Origin: Phallus indusiatus
Lineage: Eukaryota > Basidiomycota > Agaricomycetes > Phallales > Phallaceae
Direction: 5' to 3'
Length of the DNA: 64,000 bases
Assembly: GCA_027605045.1 (NCBI GenBank)
Contig: JAQFWX010000098.1
Location: 1-64,000 of the forward strand
Part shown: positions 23,820 to 37,100 of the stretch, one piece after another
Layout: every line of letters starts with the position of its first letter
Position numbering within the stretch: position 1 is the first letter of the stretch
Made by a program: the position numbers and the translations under genes
Notes under the pieces: generated by a model
Database searches by the model: none
What the model was told of the DNA's origin: nothing
Seen by the model: only the letters and a program-made list of their open reading frames with translations

Positions 23820-25509
23820 ATGGCTGTCGATAGCAAGGATGAAATGACTGCCATTATTTCAGGTGGTTCTCTCTCTGGTCTGATGACCGCTATCGTTTTG
23901 AAGACATTAGGGTTTCGGTGCGAAGTTTCGCCTAGTTCGTACTTTGACCGATACAATATTTATATGTATATATTCTCAGCGTAACAGTGTTTGAACGATC
24001 TTCTACCGTGGAAAGCCAAGGCGCTGGTATTGTCCTGGGCAAGTGGTCGCGCAAGTTCTTTCACGATTTTGATAAAACAAAAACGGAGATTGCGGTCCCC
24101 GCTTTGAAAAGACGATTTTTCAACCGCGACGGATCGACAATTACTGAAGAGTCGATTAATCTCGGGATGACTAGCTGGGATAAGGTTCCGTTATACTATT
24201 GGGGACCGTAGAGTCAAGGGACTGATTACCCTTCAAGCTGTACTATACTCTGCGAGCCAATTACGACGGATTTATTAATCCAGGCTACATAAACGATAGT
24301 TCCGCTGCAGCGGAGAAGGATGATCGTGCTGAATACTTTATGGGCAAAGCAGTGATTTCTCATTCGTACGACTCTCAGAGGAAGATTGTCAATGTCATTG
24401 TGCAAGATAAAGAAGGTATTGAAAATCAATTCACTGCAGATTTATTTGTTTGCGCCGAGGGTGCTTCGTCTTCGTCGCGGGAAATTTATTTTCCAGGATT
24501 ACCCAGGACATATGCAGGCTATCTGGCATTCCGTGGTCTGTGCGTTTATTATTTGTTGGCCCAAAAAATGAGACTTTGAATAATGAAATCACTCTAGTGT
24601 CCCGGAAAAGGATTTACAACAGGATACGGCCCAAACTCTCATCGAGTCCCTTAGTGTATGCCCAAGATCTACTTGGCTCTCGAAATGACATAGTGATAAT
24701 CCCTTTCCCCCCAAGTTCATTCACGCAGATGACAGCCAATTTCTGTGTTATAGTGCGTATCACTTTCTTTAGTCTTTCGTTGTTAAAAAACTCAATTGCC
24801 TAGCTGTTCCCGGACCCGGCGGCGTTACGACTCCAGGGAGTAGACATATGAACTTCGTTTGGTACAACACAATCCCGGAGGGTCCAGTGTTGGATAAGGT
24901 CTTAACCGATATCAATGTAAATGGGCTGGCCATCATTTATGGAAACTATATTGATTGTTGCAGGGAAAGCGGCGACCATTTTCTGTATCAGCTGGATATA
25001 TGCCCCAATCGGTTGTAGAAGAAGAGATACACCCACGAGCCCGAGCAAAACTTTCACCGCAGTGTTTAGAGGTTGGTTAAAAATTAAATTCTGAGTGATG
25101 ATGCACTTACACGTACGATAGGTAGTCATGAAAGCCAAACATCCCTTTGTTCAAGTGGTCACAGACGTTATTGCCACAACTGCCGTTTTTCACGATGGTC
25201 ATGTTATCCTGGTTGGAGACGCGTTGAGCGGCGCACGACCTCATACAACCGCATCCACGTAAAGTGTCGTTTTGGATGTCGACGACTTTATATATATGAC
25301 ACTAACTTGCTTTCAGCAACCAGGCGGCGGACCATGCCTTGCGGCTATTTTCAACTCTGCAAAAAAACTTATGCGATTTGTCCAGCCTGAAGGATGAGTG
25401 GCAGCCCGAGTCGCTTCGTTACTCAAAGCATTTATGGGAGATTGGTGCAGCTATTGGGGACTTGAGTCAATTTGGGGAACATCCTGTAAGCTCATGCACA
25501 GCCGTATAA
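23820..25509 (+). CDS. FAD-dependent monooxygenase (UbiH/PHBH-like)
   Basis: Flavin-dependent hydroxylase of the class A aromatic type; substrate not predictable. The N-terminal dinucleotide-binding motif is AIISGGSLSGLMTAIVL, followed across an intron by LGFRVTVFERS and GAGIVLG. The middle has SWDKLYYTLRANYDGF and the C-terminal flavin motif GDALSGARPHTTAST. The ending LKDEWQPESLRYSKHLWEIG resembles fungal relatives of 2,6-dihydroxypyridine 3-monooxygenase (from memory). Introns of about 50-65 bp follow residues FR, WDK, FRG, ESLS, LCY, DIN, CLE and TAS; all restore frame. The stop at 25507-25509 is the simplest reading. An alternative donor at GTAAGC just before it would extend the gene to about 25604 or 25673. 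About 400-420 residues. Confidence 0.82.
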
Positions 25510-25747
25510 TATCTTTCATTGAGCTCAATGGCTTGATTATGAAGATGAATGTTGACCGGCAGGTAAAGGAGTCGCGAATTAGGACATATGAACCTGTCTC
25601 GTATTAATACCATTCATATCAGATAACACAGCGCACTATGGAAGAATGGATGAAAGTTGGCGAACCGAAATAGATGACAATTGTATCATGTTGCTCGAAA
25701 TTTTTATTTGAATGAAGGATATGAAGATACGTACAACAACAACGAAA

Positions 25748-28700
25748 TTAATCATTGTATTGTGGATATAGTTTTTGCCGAGCTTCCTCTTCTTCAGCCT
25801 CGGCATTATCCAACGGCCCCATCATCTTGCCCACCGAATGTTCCTGTTCGTGTTCTACGGTAAAAGTATCTTCTAGAGGAGTATCAAGTTCTTTCGATTC
25901 GTGGGGCGGTGACAAAGAACCAGTGACAGCGTTGTCATTGTCATCTGGAAGAAAAACGTGTGCGTCATCTTGATTTTTCCCTAGTTCAGCGATTTCGGTT
26001 TTGAAAACGGATTTAATTTGTTTTGGTTCTTCAACTTCATGTTCTACATGCAACGCGGCTTCCTTGGATTCCGCATTCTTATATTGACCTCCTTGAGCGA
26101 ACAAGTCACGTCCAGGTTCAACTTTGTCGATAATACTAGTGGTATGTTCAGAGTCAACTTGAGCCGGGGCTTCGAGTTCTTCAACAACCACGGGTCCGCG
26201 GCCAATATCATTGATAGCAGTAACGGTGGGCGTTTTCACTGGTGTTGTGTCTATAGTAACTGCGTATTGGGAGTACTATGTTCAAAAATTCGTCAGACAA
26301 AAAAGCAGGCTCGTAAAGAGAGTGCCCTCACATCGTCATAAAACTCATGGCTTGTAGTTTGGGGAATTAAACACTAGTGACATGAGCAAACAATTCGACT
26401 CACCAAGCAAAGTCCCATGTTCTGAGCCACTGGGCACTGCGGCACTTTGCTCTAGTCCAGGTGGTGCCATATGCGAGAGAACTAAAATTCCAGAAAGTGA
26501 TAATGGATATTAAAATAAGGATAACAGCAATTTGGAGGCGGATTCGAGGTCTCAGTGTCGAAGTGGCGAGATCAAAAACTCCGCAAAATAACAGAATGGC
26601 AAAATACAGTGCAGGGAAATAATGATGCAAAAATAACTGTCGTTGCATAATAAAGAAAGGAAAATAATGAAGGGCCCAACCGATCGCAAGGAATCCGCAT
26701 ATTTGTTCATACTTGGTAACAACAGCTGGGTGGATTGAGTCGGTGATTAACGGGAGCAAAGATCAACTAAAACCTACAACTATTAAAATCTTGGTATCCA
26801 CGCTTCGCACGCAAAACTAATAGACCACGAATCGAGGCATAAACGATGACGGCGGCGGTGCTAAGCCACCAAACTATGGGATTCCCAAGGAGATAAATTT
26901 GACGATGATCCTTGACCCAGAAATTCTGAAAGAAAAATGTGTACGTTATTGATAAGTATAAATTACAACAATAAAAGAGACAACTCACAATCCCTCGAAG
27001 CAAGCGAGGCCAGGAGCTAGGACGCGAATCGTATGTATGACGTTCTGTTAGCCCAGCGTTGGTGGTCCACATAACTTGCTGCAATTCCAGAAACTTGGAC
27101 AAAAATCCGGGTTTTTTATAATTTATTTTTTCAGCCGTTGGCGGCACTATGGTGAACTTTGAATAAAGTTTTGAAAATCGCAGGAAAAATAAAAAACGTA
27201 CGCGCGGGATGTTCGTTAGTTTCAATATACCAAAGTGAGTTTGGTCTAACGGCATTTTTATTACAAGTTACCTCTTGCTGCTCAAAACCCCATTCGGGGA
27301 GCTTGACTTTATGCGAAAAGAGGTAGCAGCCAGTGTAGATATGACGTAATCTAAACTTGGTTCTGAGTGATCGTAGACGTTTGAAGCTATGTCGGTCACG
27401 TCGATCCCCTTCTTCTAATTCAACGATCCAATGGTCATTTGCATCGCCCATGAAGCCGGGATAACCGTAAGCTGATACTTCATTTTGGAAGTCAACCTCA
27501 GATATGGGGGGTCGAACATCATGAGAGTGGAGGTTTCTTTCGGTGGACGCGTGGTGCAATCGTATACGCATGCCATTGGTGATAGGTACAAAAGGTATCT
27601 CGGAGAAATCAATTAAGGCATCGTCGGTTTGAGTATCGTTCAGAATTAACCACTCATTATTCGAGTCACGATGGGGATAAAGTGTGATTTGTTGCTCTAA
27701 AGGATTGGTTAAGAAAAGTGAGAGCAAGGAAAGGGAATGCAATTACGTTTGCTTCCGCCCGGATAATTATGAGGATGAGAATGTAGGTATCCTCCTTGAG
27801 TATTTAAATGGCGTATAGTTACACGGGAGCCAATACCAACATCTGAAAGTAAAAATGATATATCAAAATTTGTCAAAGTAATTCAACAGAGATGTTAATT
27901 TTTTTTACCGGCGTAAGTATCAGCCATTTTGCGCCCACCGAGTGTATGTTGAAATTCTGAGCTCATGAAACCGTCTCCATCGCCTGAATTCTCTAGAATT
28001 AGAAAGTGGATCTCAAACATAGCCATATAGAAAAGAATGGGAACCACGATGAGGCAAAGAGCTCTAGCCATGAAATGTCGGAAAAAGAGTTTAGGAGGAA
28101 CCTTGAGATCTCCGAGAATATCCCATAATTGTTTGATAGTAGCTAAACCGATGGTTGCAATGGTGAAAAGGCCAACCCATTTACAACTGACCACGGCCCC
28201 AAGAGACAACCCCGTTAGGGTGAGCCAAATCCACCACTGACGACTGAAAGGCTCTCCTTTGTCATTCTCATTGGAAAATGATACCCAGAGAAACGTTGAA
28301 AGACCGGTGAAAAAGAGCAGAGGAGAATCGAGTAAGATGAGACGAGATTGTGTTACCAGCCCGTTTTCGAAAGTGACGAGCAACGAACCGAGGAGAGCTG
28401 TTGTTGCACGGCATTCCAAACCACGAAGTGTCAAGTATGTCAGGGGCACTAAACCGACACCAAGAGTGGCTGGTAATAAGCGCATGAGAATGTAAGGTAC
28501 GTTTTCGAATGGTCTGAAATGATGGGCCGGAAAGTTTACACCGTTCGGTAGATACTAATAATGGTAAAAAAAAGCGTACTTGGCAATATCTTTGAAGTCA
28601 AACTGTCCATCAAAGCCTCCGATAAATGCAGCCAAGGTTATGAGTAATTTTGCCAGAGGTGGATGGACGTCAACATAATACTGTGTTTTGATATATTTTC

Positions 28701-29084
28701 CGGCGAATTTGCCAAAATGAACCTCGTCAAAACTGAGACAAGTAACGAAAACATGAGGAGGGATTGGAATCACGATAAGATAATTTATCAAACCACCCAC
28801 ACGACGCTGTCTGGCTTGGACAATCTGAATAGCCTTACAAAAGCGGCGAGGACGCAAATGAAGGCGAGCAGTTTCCATTCCCCGGAGGTTAAACGAACGG
28901 CGGTAAGAGCCTGCTGTGTTCTCTTCGGAGGCGAATTTTTGGGGTTCAATCTAGCTAAATCACGACGCTCGTCCGGGTCCAGATTATCGCGGAATAAAGG
29001 AGGGTAGCGTTGGGATGTAGAATTGGGTGGAGCAGCGCCAGGTAATGGAGAAGGAGCCCTTCGAATTCGAACGCTCCCTGACAT
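25748..29084 (-). CDS. PMT1: Protein O-mannosyltransferase, PMT1 subfamily
   Basis: ER membrane enzyme transferring mannose from dolichyl-phosphate-mannose to Ser/Thr of secretory proteins. The catalytic luminal loop reads VVFDEVHFGKFAGKYIKTQY, then VDVHPPLAKLLITLAAFIGG and FDGQFDFKDIAKPFENVPY; FDEVHFG with FDFKDI points to the PMT1 rather than the PMT2 or PMT4 subfamily. The MIR domain (about 27840-27200) has GSRVTIRHLNTQGGYLHSH, DSNNEWLILND and LRHIYTGCYLFSHKVKLPEW. C-terminal membrane segments include LGNPIVWWLSTAAVIVYASI and GWALHYFPFFIMQRQLFLHHY. A long acidic, cytosolic tail of about 165 residues after YSQYAVTIDTTPVKTPTV is unusual in length. It is joined by two introns near 26400-26275. 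Confidence 0.9.
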
Positions 29085-29211
29085 AGTTTGAGATTTGTTA
29101 AAGAAGCAACGAAAAAAGGTGAAGAACCCCTCAAAAGAGGCTTAAGAAAAAGTCTCGGGGAGATGCGATGCGTAAAGGAACGTGTTGTCGTGGTCGGAAG
29201 ACGGGAGTAAG

Positions 29212-29223
29212 TTACGTAATCAC
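29212..29223. promoter_or_regulatory. TTACGTAATCAC promoter motif, PMT1/DHR1
   Basis: Second copy of the 12-mer also found between PMI40 and CCT2, here 128 bp upstream of the PMT1 start and ahead of the DHR1 exons. A further GTTACGTCG lies 4 bp downstream. Confidence 0.45.
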
Positions 29224-29349
29224 TGTTACGTCGTCATCTCATCATTCCAAAGCTCAACGAGCGTGGTGCGGGCTACAAATTGGGTGAAAATGGTATACTA
29301 TTATTTCTGTCTCTGAGAAGCGTTGTTTTGAACAAAGAATTGAATTTAG

Positions 29350-32300
29350 GAAAACTCCGTAAACAAAGTCACTGGAAAAAAGAGGAGACGACTGGAGAAA
29401 TACATTGTAAAGTACTACCACTCGGCACGACCAAGTCACGCTGCTGATTTCCTTGGTGCAGGACAAAAAGCTCAAGCAAGAGGAAAGGTCAAAATTACTG
29501 ACGAAACTCGCGTGCGTAGCTTTATCATGACTCTTACAGCTACAACCGACCTGTTCAATCTGGTAAAAAAAACAGACACTCTCAATCCACTGTCAATACC
29601 TCTACCCTACTCCCGTCATCTTCCCTCGGTTCACGCAAGTCGCTTACCCTTGCAGGGGGACGAACAAAATCACTGGAAAATGAAACACCCAAGGTTATCA
29701 GAGCCACCAGGGTCCCAAAACGAAAAAGAGAGCCTGACGAGGCATCACAAGTGTCTTCTGGCTCCGAAGATGACTCATCAGACTCAGAAGAGAAAGAGGA
29801 AGAAGAACAAATCAATGCCCCGCGAGAGGACCCTCCAGTAGCTCCAAAGCTGAGCTTCAAGGAATGGGCACAAAAGCAATTGCAACTAGCAAAACAGCCA
29901 GTGCCAGATGTCGCGCAACAGAGTACAGCATCTGCACCAATCCCTGCCAGTGAGGAAGCTCATAAATCCCCCTCTGACGACATCCGGACACCCCAAGCCA
30001 CCAATGCGACTGGTCCCCCGACTGGTCCTCTAGGCCAAATGTTCTCAATACCTTCAAGCTCTCTGCTTACAAGTGCCTCTTCCACTAAAGCTGTACCTGT
30101 ACATCGTGATGATAAAATTCAAGCCGCGAGATTGCATCTTCCTATTGTTTCTGAAGAGCAGACAATCATGGAAGCAATTCTCATAAATCCCATCGTAGTA
30201 ATATGTGGCGAAACTGGAAGCGGGAAAACCACACAGCTACCTCAATTTCTATACGAAGCTGGCTTTGGCACTCAAGGCAGTGGTAGGTCTTATGACATCT
30301 CCCGAGACCTTCAAATTTTCACAATTTAGAATTGTCATCCAGAGAACCCAGGAATTATAGGCATAACCCAGCCTCGCCGAGTAGCCGCAATGTCCATGGC
30401 AAATCGTGTGGCTTTGGAGCTTGGATTACCCTCCTCTCGCGTGGCATACCAGATTCGATATGATGCAACAGTCTCCCCGTCAACTATCATCAAGTTCATG
30501 ACAGATGGTGTCTTACTGCGGGAGCTCACCACTGATTTCCTTCTTTCGAAATATTCCGTTGTTATAATTGACGAGGCCCATGAGAGAAGCATGAATACTG
30601 ACATACTGATAGGCATATTAAGTCGTCTGGTCAAACTGAGACAAACAATGTGGGAACAGAAAAAAGACGGAATTAAAGTTGACAAAAATTTCCCTTTTAC
30701 TCTCATCAATATGCTAACTCACTCGTTAGCCACTTCGTCTCATCATTATGTCGGCAACTCTTCGTGTTGAAGATTTTACGTCAAATCCAATTCTGTTTCC
30801 CGTTCCTCCTCCCGTCATTAATATTACAGCAAGACAGCATCCAGTAACAATCCACTTTAGCCGAAAAACCGCGTCAGATTATGTCTCAGAAGCTATTCGA
30901 AAAGTATCCCAAATTCACGTCAAATTGCCTCCTGGTGGTATTCTGGTGTTTATGACGGGGCAGGAGGAAGTCACCACTGTCTGCAGAAAATTACAAGCCA
31001 AATTCAAGTTGGTTACGAAGAAGAAAATTATGAGTAAATCGAAGGAGGAACCACAGTTGTCGCAATTTTCAGCCGTTCAAGGTAAAAGAGAATGTTAATT
31101 AGATTTGTATTTGAATGCTACTCTTAATTTCGTAAACTTCACTAGCGGACATAGAACCCGAAGAATTCGACCTCGGAGATCAAGCCCTTAATGCTGTTGC
31201 TGACACTGATGCTGACACTGAGGGTGACTCCGATGACAACTCTGACTTTGAAGGACCAGGTGACGACGGTAAGCCTCAACGAAATAATTTTTTTCGAAGG
31301 GTGTTTGAATAAAATGACAGAATTACCGGTGCACGTACTGCCTTTGTATTCACTTTTACCGAGCGAAAAGCAATTAGAGGTGTTTCAAGATCCTCCATCC
31401 GGTTCAAGATTAATTGTGGTCGCTACCAACATAGCCGAAACTTCGTTGACTATTCCAAATATGCGTTATGTCGTAGACTGCGGCCGTGTCAAAGAAGTAT
31501 ATTGATGTCATAATGTATCAATGAACGTTGTCTAACACTCATTAATAGCGTAGATATGATTCACGAAGTGGTATTCAATCGTTTCCGGTTTCATGGATAT
31601 CCAAAGCCTCTGCAGCGCAGAGATCTGGCAGAGCTGGTCGCACGGGGCCGGGTCACTGCTATCGACTTTATTCCTCAGCTTTTTTTGAAAATTATTTTGA
31701 GGACTTTACTCAACCAGAAATTCTTCGGGTGCCTGTAGAAGGTGTTGTTTTACAGATGAAGGCTATGAATATCGATGCTGTCGTGAACTTTCCATTTCCT
31801 ACCCCTCCTGACCGAATTAGCCTTAAAAAGGCGGAAAAAACGCTAATCAATTTGGGTGCGCTTGAGGATAAAGGGGGGAATATGACCTTTATCACCAATC
31901 TCGGGAAAGCCATGGCAATATTCCCTTTATCTCCCAGATTCTCAAAAATTTTAGTGTCCGCCAAACAAAACGGATGTCTCCCTTTCGCAATTGCGATCGT
32001 GTCTGCTCTGGCGTCGGGAGATCCATTTCTTCGTCCAGAGCATGTTCCCAAATCGGCCAATCTTGAAATTCCGGAAGAAGAAGAATTCAACATGAACAAT
32101 ATCGTAGAGAAGCAACCCAGGCTACGTGAGTTTTACTTATCTCAACAATTACATGGATCTCTTGGAGGTGGTGTCAGCGATGTTTTCCGCCTTCTGTCCG
32201 TTATTGGTGCTTTTGAGTTTGCGGGGGGCGGTCATACTTTTTGTGTGGAACAATTTGTGCGACCTAAGGTAGCAGCAGTCGTATATTGGTTATCAGTATT

Positions 32301-32945
32301 ACTGAACATTCTCACAGGCCATGGAGGAAATTCACAAATTACAAATGCAACTCCTAAACATTCTTCGCATCAACTTTTCTGAAATAAATGTAAGCATCTT
32401 GAGTAAACCTCCAGACTCCACGCAGGTGAGCCGAGTCATTATGAACTGCGCGTAAGTAAAACTAATTTGACACTCGCCAGTTGAAGATATTGCGGCAACT
32501 GCTGGCTGCTGCGTTTGTCGACCAAGTTGCTGCGAGACAGGATGTCGTCGATAAAGCTTCTAGTACTGGGGCCAAGTATACATCATGTCGAAATGTACCG
32601 TACAAGGTCCTTGGGGTCTCTGAAGACGCATTCATCCACCCGTCGTCCGTTCTATACAATTCGCCACCACCGGAATTTATAGTCTTTCATGATTTGGTTA
32701 GGACAACTAAAGTTTGGCTTAAAAGTATGTTCAAGAAGTCTCCTAATTGTTCCAGACATCGTTTTTCTTAGCTGGTTAAATTAGCAAATACCGTCATCAA
32801 CCCCGCTTGGCTCCCTAAGCTGGCTCCTTCTCTTTGTTCAACCTCGAAGCGTGTAAAAGCCTTTGGCGGGGGATCCCTTATCATTCCTCGATTCGGGCCC
32901 GATTCATGGGAGTTACCTGCTGTACGAGAACCTGAGAAAAAATGA
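29350..32945 (+). CDS. ECM16: DEAH-box RNA helicase Dhr1/Ecm16 (DHX37)
   Basis: Nucleolar helicase that unwinds U3 snoRNA from pre-18S rRNA. N-terminal basic region: [12 protein letters not shown] and, after an intron, [17 protein letters not shown]. Helicase motifs in order are [15 protein letters not shown] (I), [12 protein letters not shown] (Ia), [13 protein letters not shown] (II, DEAH), [12 protein letters not shown] (III) and [20 protein letters not shown] (V). Motif VI is [18 protein letters not shown]. The HA2 and OB-fold C-terminus ends [19 protein letters not shown], characteristic of DHX37. Acidic linkers follow the N-terminus and the QEEV segment. The true start was not resolved: it lies between 29085 and 29350, probably one short exon upstream of the acceptor at 29349. 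Confidence 0.9.
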
Positions 32946-33128
32946 GCCCACGTCCTCACTGTTTACCAGGTGGGCAAAGTTTGCGAAAATAGCTGTAATT
33001 GTAAGCAAATGCCAGAGCATAAAAACTGTTTCGGTATAATACATTCAATTTTCGTATGCCTGTGCTGGAGATGTGGTTTGTACCACCTGTACATAACTGT
33101 TTGTGTAGGCATTTACGCGAGCGTCCCA

Positions 33129-33793
33129 TTAAAGGGCGCCGTGTCCCCCTGTGGACCCAAAGCCGCCTGCTCCCCGAAGAGTTTCGTCAAGATCCTAACA
33201 AACATCTAGGATCAAACTAATTAATAGATGAATACAGAATCAACATACATCTACTTTCAAGACTTCCGGCGTTTCGATCTTTTCGATTATAAGCTGTGCA
33301 ACGCGATCACCCACCAAGACTGATATTTTATTCAATGAATTTGAGAGAATAGTTTGTATTGTGATGTAAATACCTTTGAAATTTTGGTCGGAGTGATTAA
33401 ACAACAAAATGTAGACAATTCCACGATAATCTGCATCAATCACCCCGGCTCCGGTATCGATCATATACTTGGAGGCTAGGACAATGAACGTCGATTCAAC
33501 GAGATCCAACCAACACATACCTAATCCACTACGAGGCGCGACACGTCCATAAGTCCCGACGGGAACCGCAATTGAAATCTGGGTATCTATCAAGGCCTTT
33601 CCCTTGGCTGGGACTGTTTTCTCCTCAGCACTACTCGGTGAACGTTTCATACAAAAACGCGCGATATACGATAAGAGAAGGCGAACCTGAACAGATCATA
33701 GCCAGCAGACAGAAGAGATCCGCGTAGAGGAACACGTGCATTTGCTGAATGGCACTTTACAAGAAGTGTCGACGAAGGTGCAGCTGTGGTCAT
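33129..33793 (-). CDS. DUT1: dUTP diphosphatase (trimeric dUTPase)
   Basis: Hydrolyses dUTP to dUMP, keeping uracil out of DNA and feeding dTMP synthesis. All five family motifs are visible: SAGYDLFS (motif 1), GRVAPRSGL (2), [14 protein letters not shown] (3), [11 protein letters not shown] (4) and [10 protein letters not shown] (5, the C-terminal glycine-rich arm), ending GHGAL. Four to five short introns separate these. The first exon starts at 33793 ([16 protein letters not shown]). The first intron joins YDLF to [15 protein letters not shown] in phase. It is tail-to-tail with ECM16 and head-to-head with the kinase gene. Confidence 0.92.
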
Positions 33794-34102
33794 TGAAGTT
33801 TCAATAGAGAGAGCTTGGATTCACGTCGCCGCGATTACCGTCACGTACTTATCGAGATCAGAATCTTTCTTCGGTCGTTTCCGAGCATTATGTAACACCA
33901 AATTCGCATTGAAAAACAATCGTTCACTCTTCTAAAAGCTGAACTACCACTGCTAAATTATAATGTCGCTCCATTGCAAGTCGAATGATCGTTGTAAACA
34001 CAATGAGTGAGATCTGATACCTATCTAGGTATTGCCGCTAAACCGCTAAAGGCGCTGATTCTCGGCTCCATTTTCCCGCGCGCGGAATCAAATGCTTTTC
34101 GA

Positions 34103-37100
34103 ATGTCCTCCTTGAGATCCATCCCCGTTCAAAATCAAGTCCCGGTAACACAAGTATGTCTCAGAATGTTGTATTCCATTATTGACCTTGATTTGAGCTC
34201 AATCATTTATTAGCTTTACCGCAAGCTCGAGATTGTGGGGAAAGGTGCCTATGGAGCGGTATATCGTGGCGTTCATATTCCCACTGGAGACGTCGTTGCG
34301 CTCAAAATTATCAACCTCGACACTCCGGATGATGACGTAGAAGACATTCAACGTGAGGTTGCTCTTCTCAGCCAGTTACGTGGTCCTGGGACGAACAACA
34401 TCACTAAATATTACGGATGCTACCTGGACGGGCCACATGTCTGGATTGTAATGGATTATGCAAGCGGCGGAAGTGTTCGAACACTGATGAAAGCTACAAG
34501 GGGAAACGTCATTGACGAACGGCATTCTGTCGTAATAATGAGAGAACTACTATCTGCCCTGGTTTACATTCACAAATCTGGAGTTATACATCGTGACATC
34601 AAGGCCGCCAACGTTTTGGTTACAGACCAAGGTCGTGTAATGTTGTGCGATTTTGGTGTTTCGGCTCTCCTTTCTACCGCTCATGCCAAACGCACGACTT
34701 TTGTCGGTACTCCTTACTGGATGGCCCCAGAAGTCATTACATCTGGTTCAATGTACGATTCCAAAGCCGACATATGGAGTCTTGGTATCACGCTTTACGA
34801 AATGACTACTGGTGCACCGCCTCACTCCAATCAGGTTGAAGTCAAAGTCCTGTCCCTCATTCCCAGCACCAAACCCCCGCGTTTGGCTGAACACGAAGGT
34901 TCCAAAGACATGCGAGAGTTCGTTGCAATGTGTCTCAAAGAAGTGCCCGGTGAGGTAAGCGGTTCTTGTGTATCGAAATGAGTTTCTAGTCAAATACGGA
35001 TATGTTTAGCGAGCCAGTGCTGAAGAACTGACCAAAGTCAAATGGATCAAATCAGCAGCTAAGACGCCGGTTTCCATTTTAAAGGAGTTAGTGGTTCAGT
35101 ACGAAGCGTGGGGTCGAGCGGGTGGTGTTCGCAAGAGTCTTTTCGAAGCCAACGAAGAAGAGGACGAAGATAGGTAAGATCTGTTACCCCCCTTTTTTTG
35201 GGGGTATAAAAACCTTCATTTTGACCTTATGTATGACATGGCAGTTTGAAGTCCAACAACCGTGAAAGTACTTGGGAGTTCGATACCCTTCGTGGCGGAT
35301 CGTTCGCCGACTTCAGAGCTTCCGGCGAGGGTAGCACCGAAAATGAAAGTACTTTAAATGATGCGCCAACAGCGACAGCAATTTCACCACCACAACGGGT
35401 ACCGCCGCGATCTTTGAGGATGCTTTTTGAAGGGACAGATAACCCTAGTGGGGGTTCTGACCCGTTCGGGTTAATGGCACGTCCGAGAACGACAACTCCT
35501 GCTTCAGCTTCAACTCAACCAACATCCACTTCGACGGCGCCATCAACAGTATCAACAACAGATGGAGACCGAACTGTAAAACAGTCGGCGTCTTCGATGT
35601 CGATGACATCACCTTCAGCAAAATATTCAGTGCCGCCGTTACCACAATTACAAACTGCTTTTGCTTACGTCGAACCCTCATCACCCCAGCCCTCTGATCT
35701 TGGTTCCACTTCCACGTCTACTTCTCATTCTACCCCATCATCTTCGAGATCGAGGTCGTCTTCTTCGCCAACTTCCTCATCGCGCGGCTCAGATCCTACC
35801 ACTGCTAGACAAGCAACATTTGCATTCCCTCCCCTTCCGCCCGTATTGGCAACATCAGGAACAGAATCATCAATATCATTGGCGTCCTCGTCTTCCTCAT
35901 CGTCCTCCTCTTCGTCACAAAATGGTTTACGCCCTATAAATACCACTCTTTTATCTTCTTCCGATGAAGACAGTATAGGTGCAAGACCTCCCCGATCGGC
36001 TCGAACACCGACGTACAGAGAGGTCCGACAAAGTCGTGGCTTGCCAGATATTTCCATTCCACCAAATCTTAATAAAAAAAGTAAGACACCATCGGTGTCT
36101 CCTACCTCATCATCGCCACCTGCGCGAAGTATCCCTCCATCATTCCCTGCTGTATCTTCATCCACAGTTCGAAACGATTCTATTGCATCAGGATCGTCAA
36201 CTTCGACAATTAGACGAGTACGAAAAGTGGCTACTGCATCGCCTGTGAACTTTCAGTTTCCAGCTTCTACTCGGCCTAGGGTTGAGTCGCAACCTGAACA
36301 CCCTACTTCTTCTCCCACATCCTCTCCGCCACGTCAAATGCAACTGGCATATTCACTGGATGAATTTGAGAAAGACATTGGTTCTGGAAAAACCAGTCCA
36401 ACGTTATTTAGAACTACATCACCGACTTCAACAACCACAATAATGACTTCGTCTTCACCGACTTCACATATAGCAACGCATTCGCTGGACGATAGCGTGA
36501 TTAGTAGTCCGGGGACGATCCGCCACCGACCGGGTCTAGCAATGCCTTTACCTCCCTTTTCCCGCGCGCACAGTGCCACGCCAGCGGGTGGCAGACGGTA
36601 TACTACTGCTACTCATTCGGAAGCAGGTGCTGCGTTATCGCGTGGTCCGTCATTGAACCGACAAGGATCAGTTGCGGTTATGGAGACTGTACCGATGCCG
36701 ACAGCCTCGATGACTGATAGAGCAGCAATACCGGGAACTGGGATAGGATTGATGACGTCGTCGTCGTCGTCGCTTCAACCACCTTTGTCGCTTTTGAGAG
36801 GAAGGAATAGAAGCGAGAGTGCTAGTGCTGCCGGGTACCGGAGTGAGGGTGATGTTGGTGGTAATGGTGGATTGAAAATGCCAGCTCTCAAAGACGTTTT
36901 AAAGGTTGAAATTCCCCTTATTTGTGTAACTATTGGTCGCTAATATGATCTTTTTATTAGTTAGCTCCGCTACCTAATAATCTGGTTAGCGGACCAGATT
37001 TTTTACCTCCCTCTCCGTCAGTCCATACTCCGTTGAACCGACCCCAAGTACGACCACATCAACCTCCAATACCCCTTCAAATTGTAACTGCTACCGCTTC

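Noticed and set aside
35661..36165. Open frames in other phases and on the minus strand within the kinase tail.
   Set aside because: They are shadows of a Ser/Pro-rich disordered region with strong codon bias.
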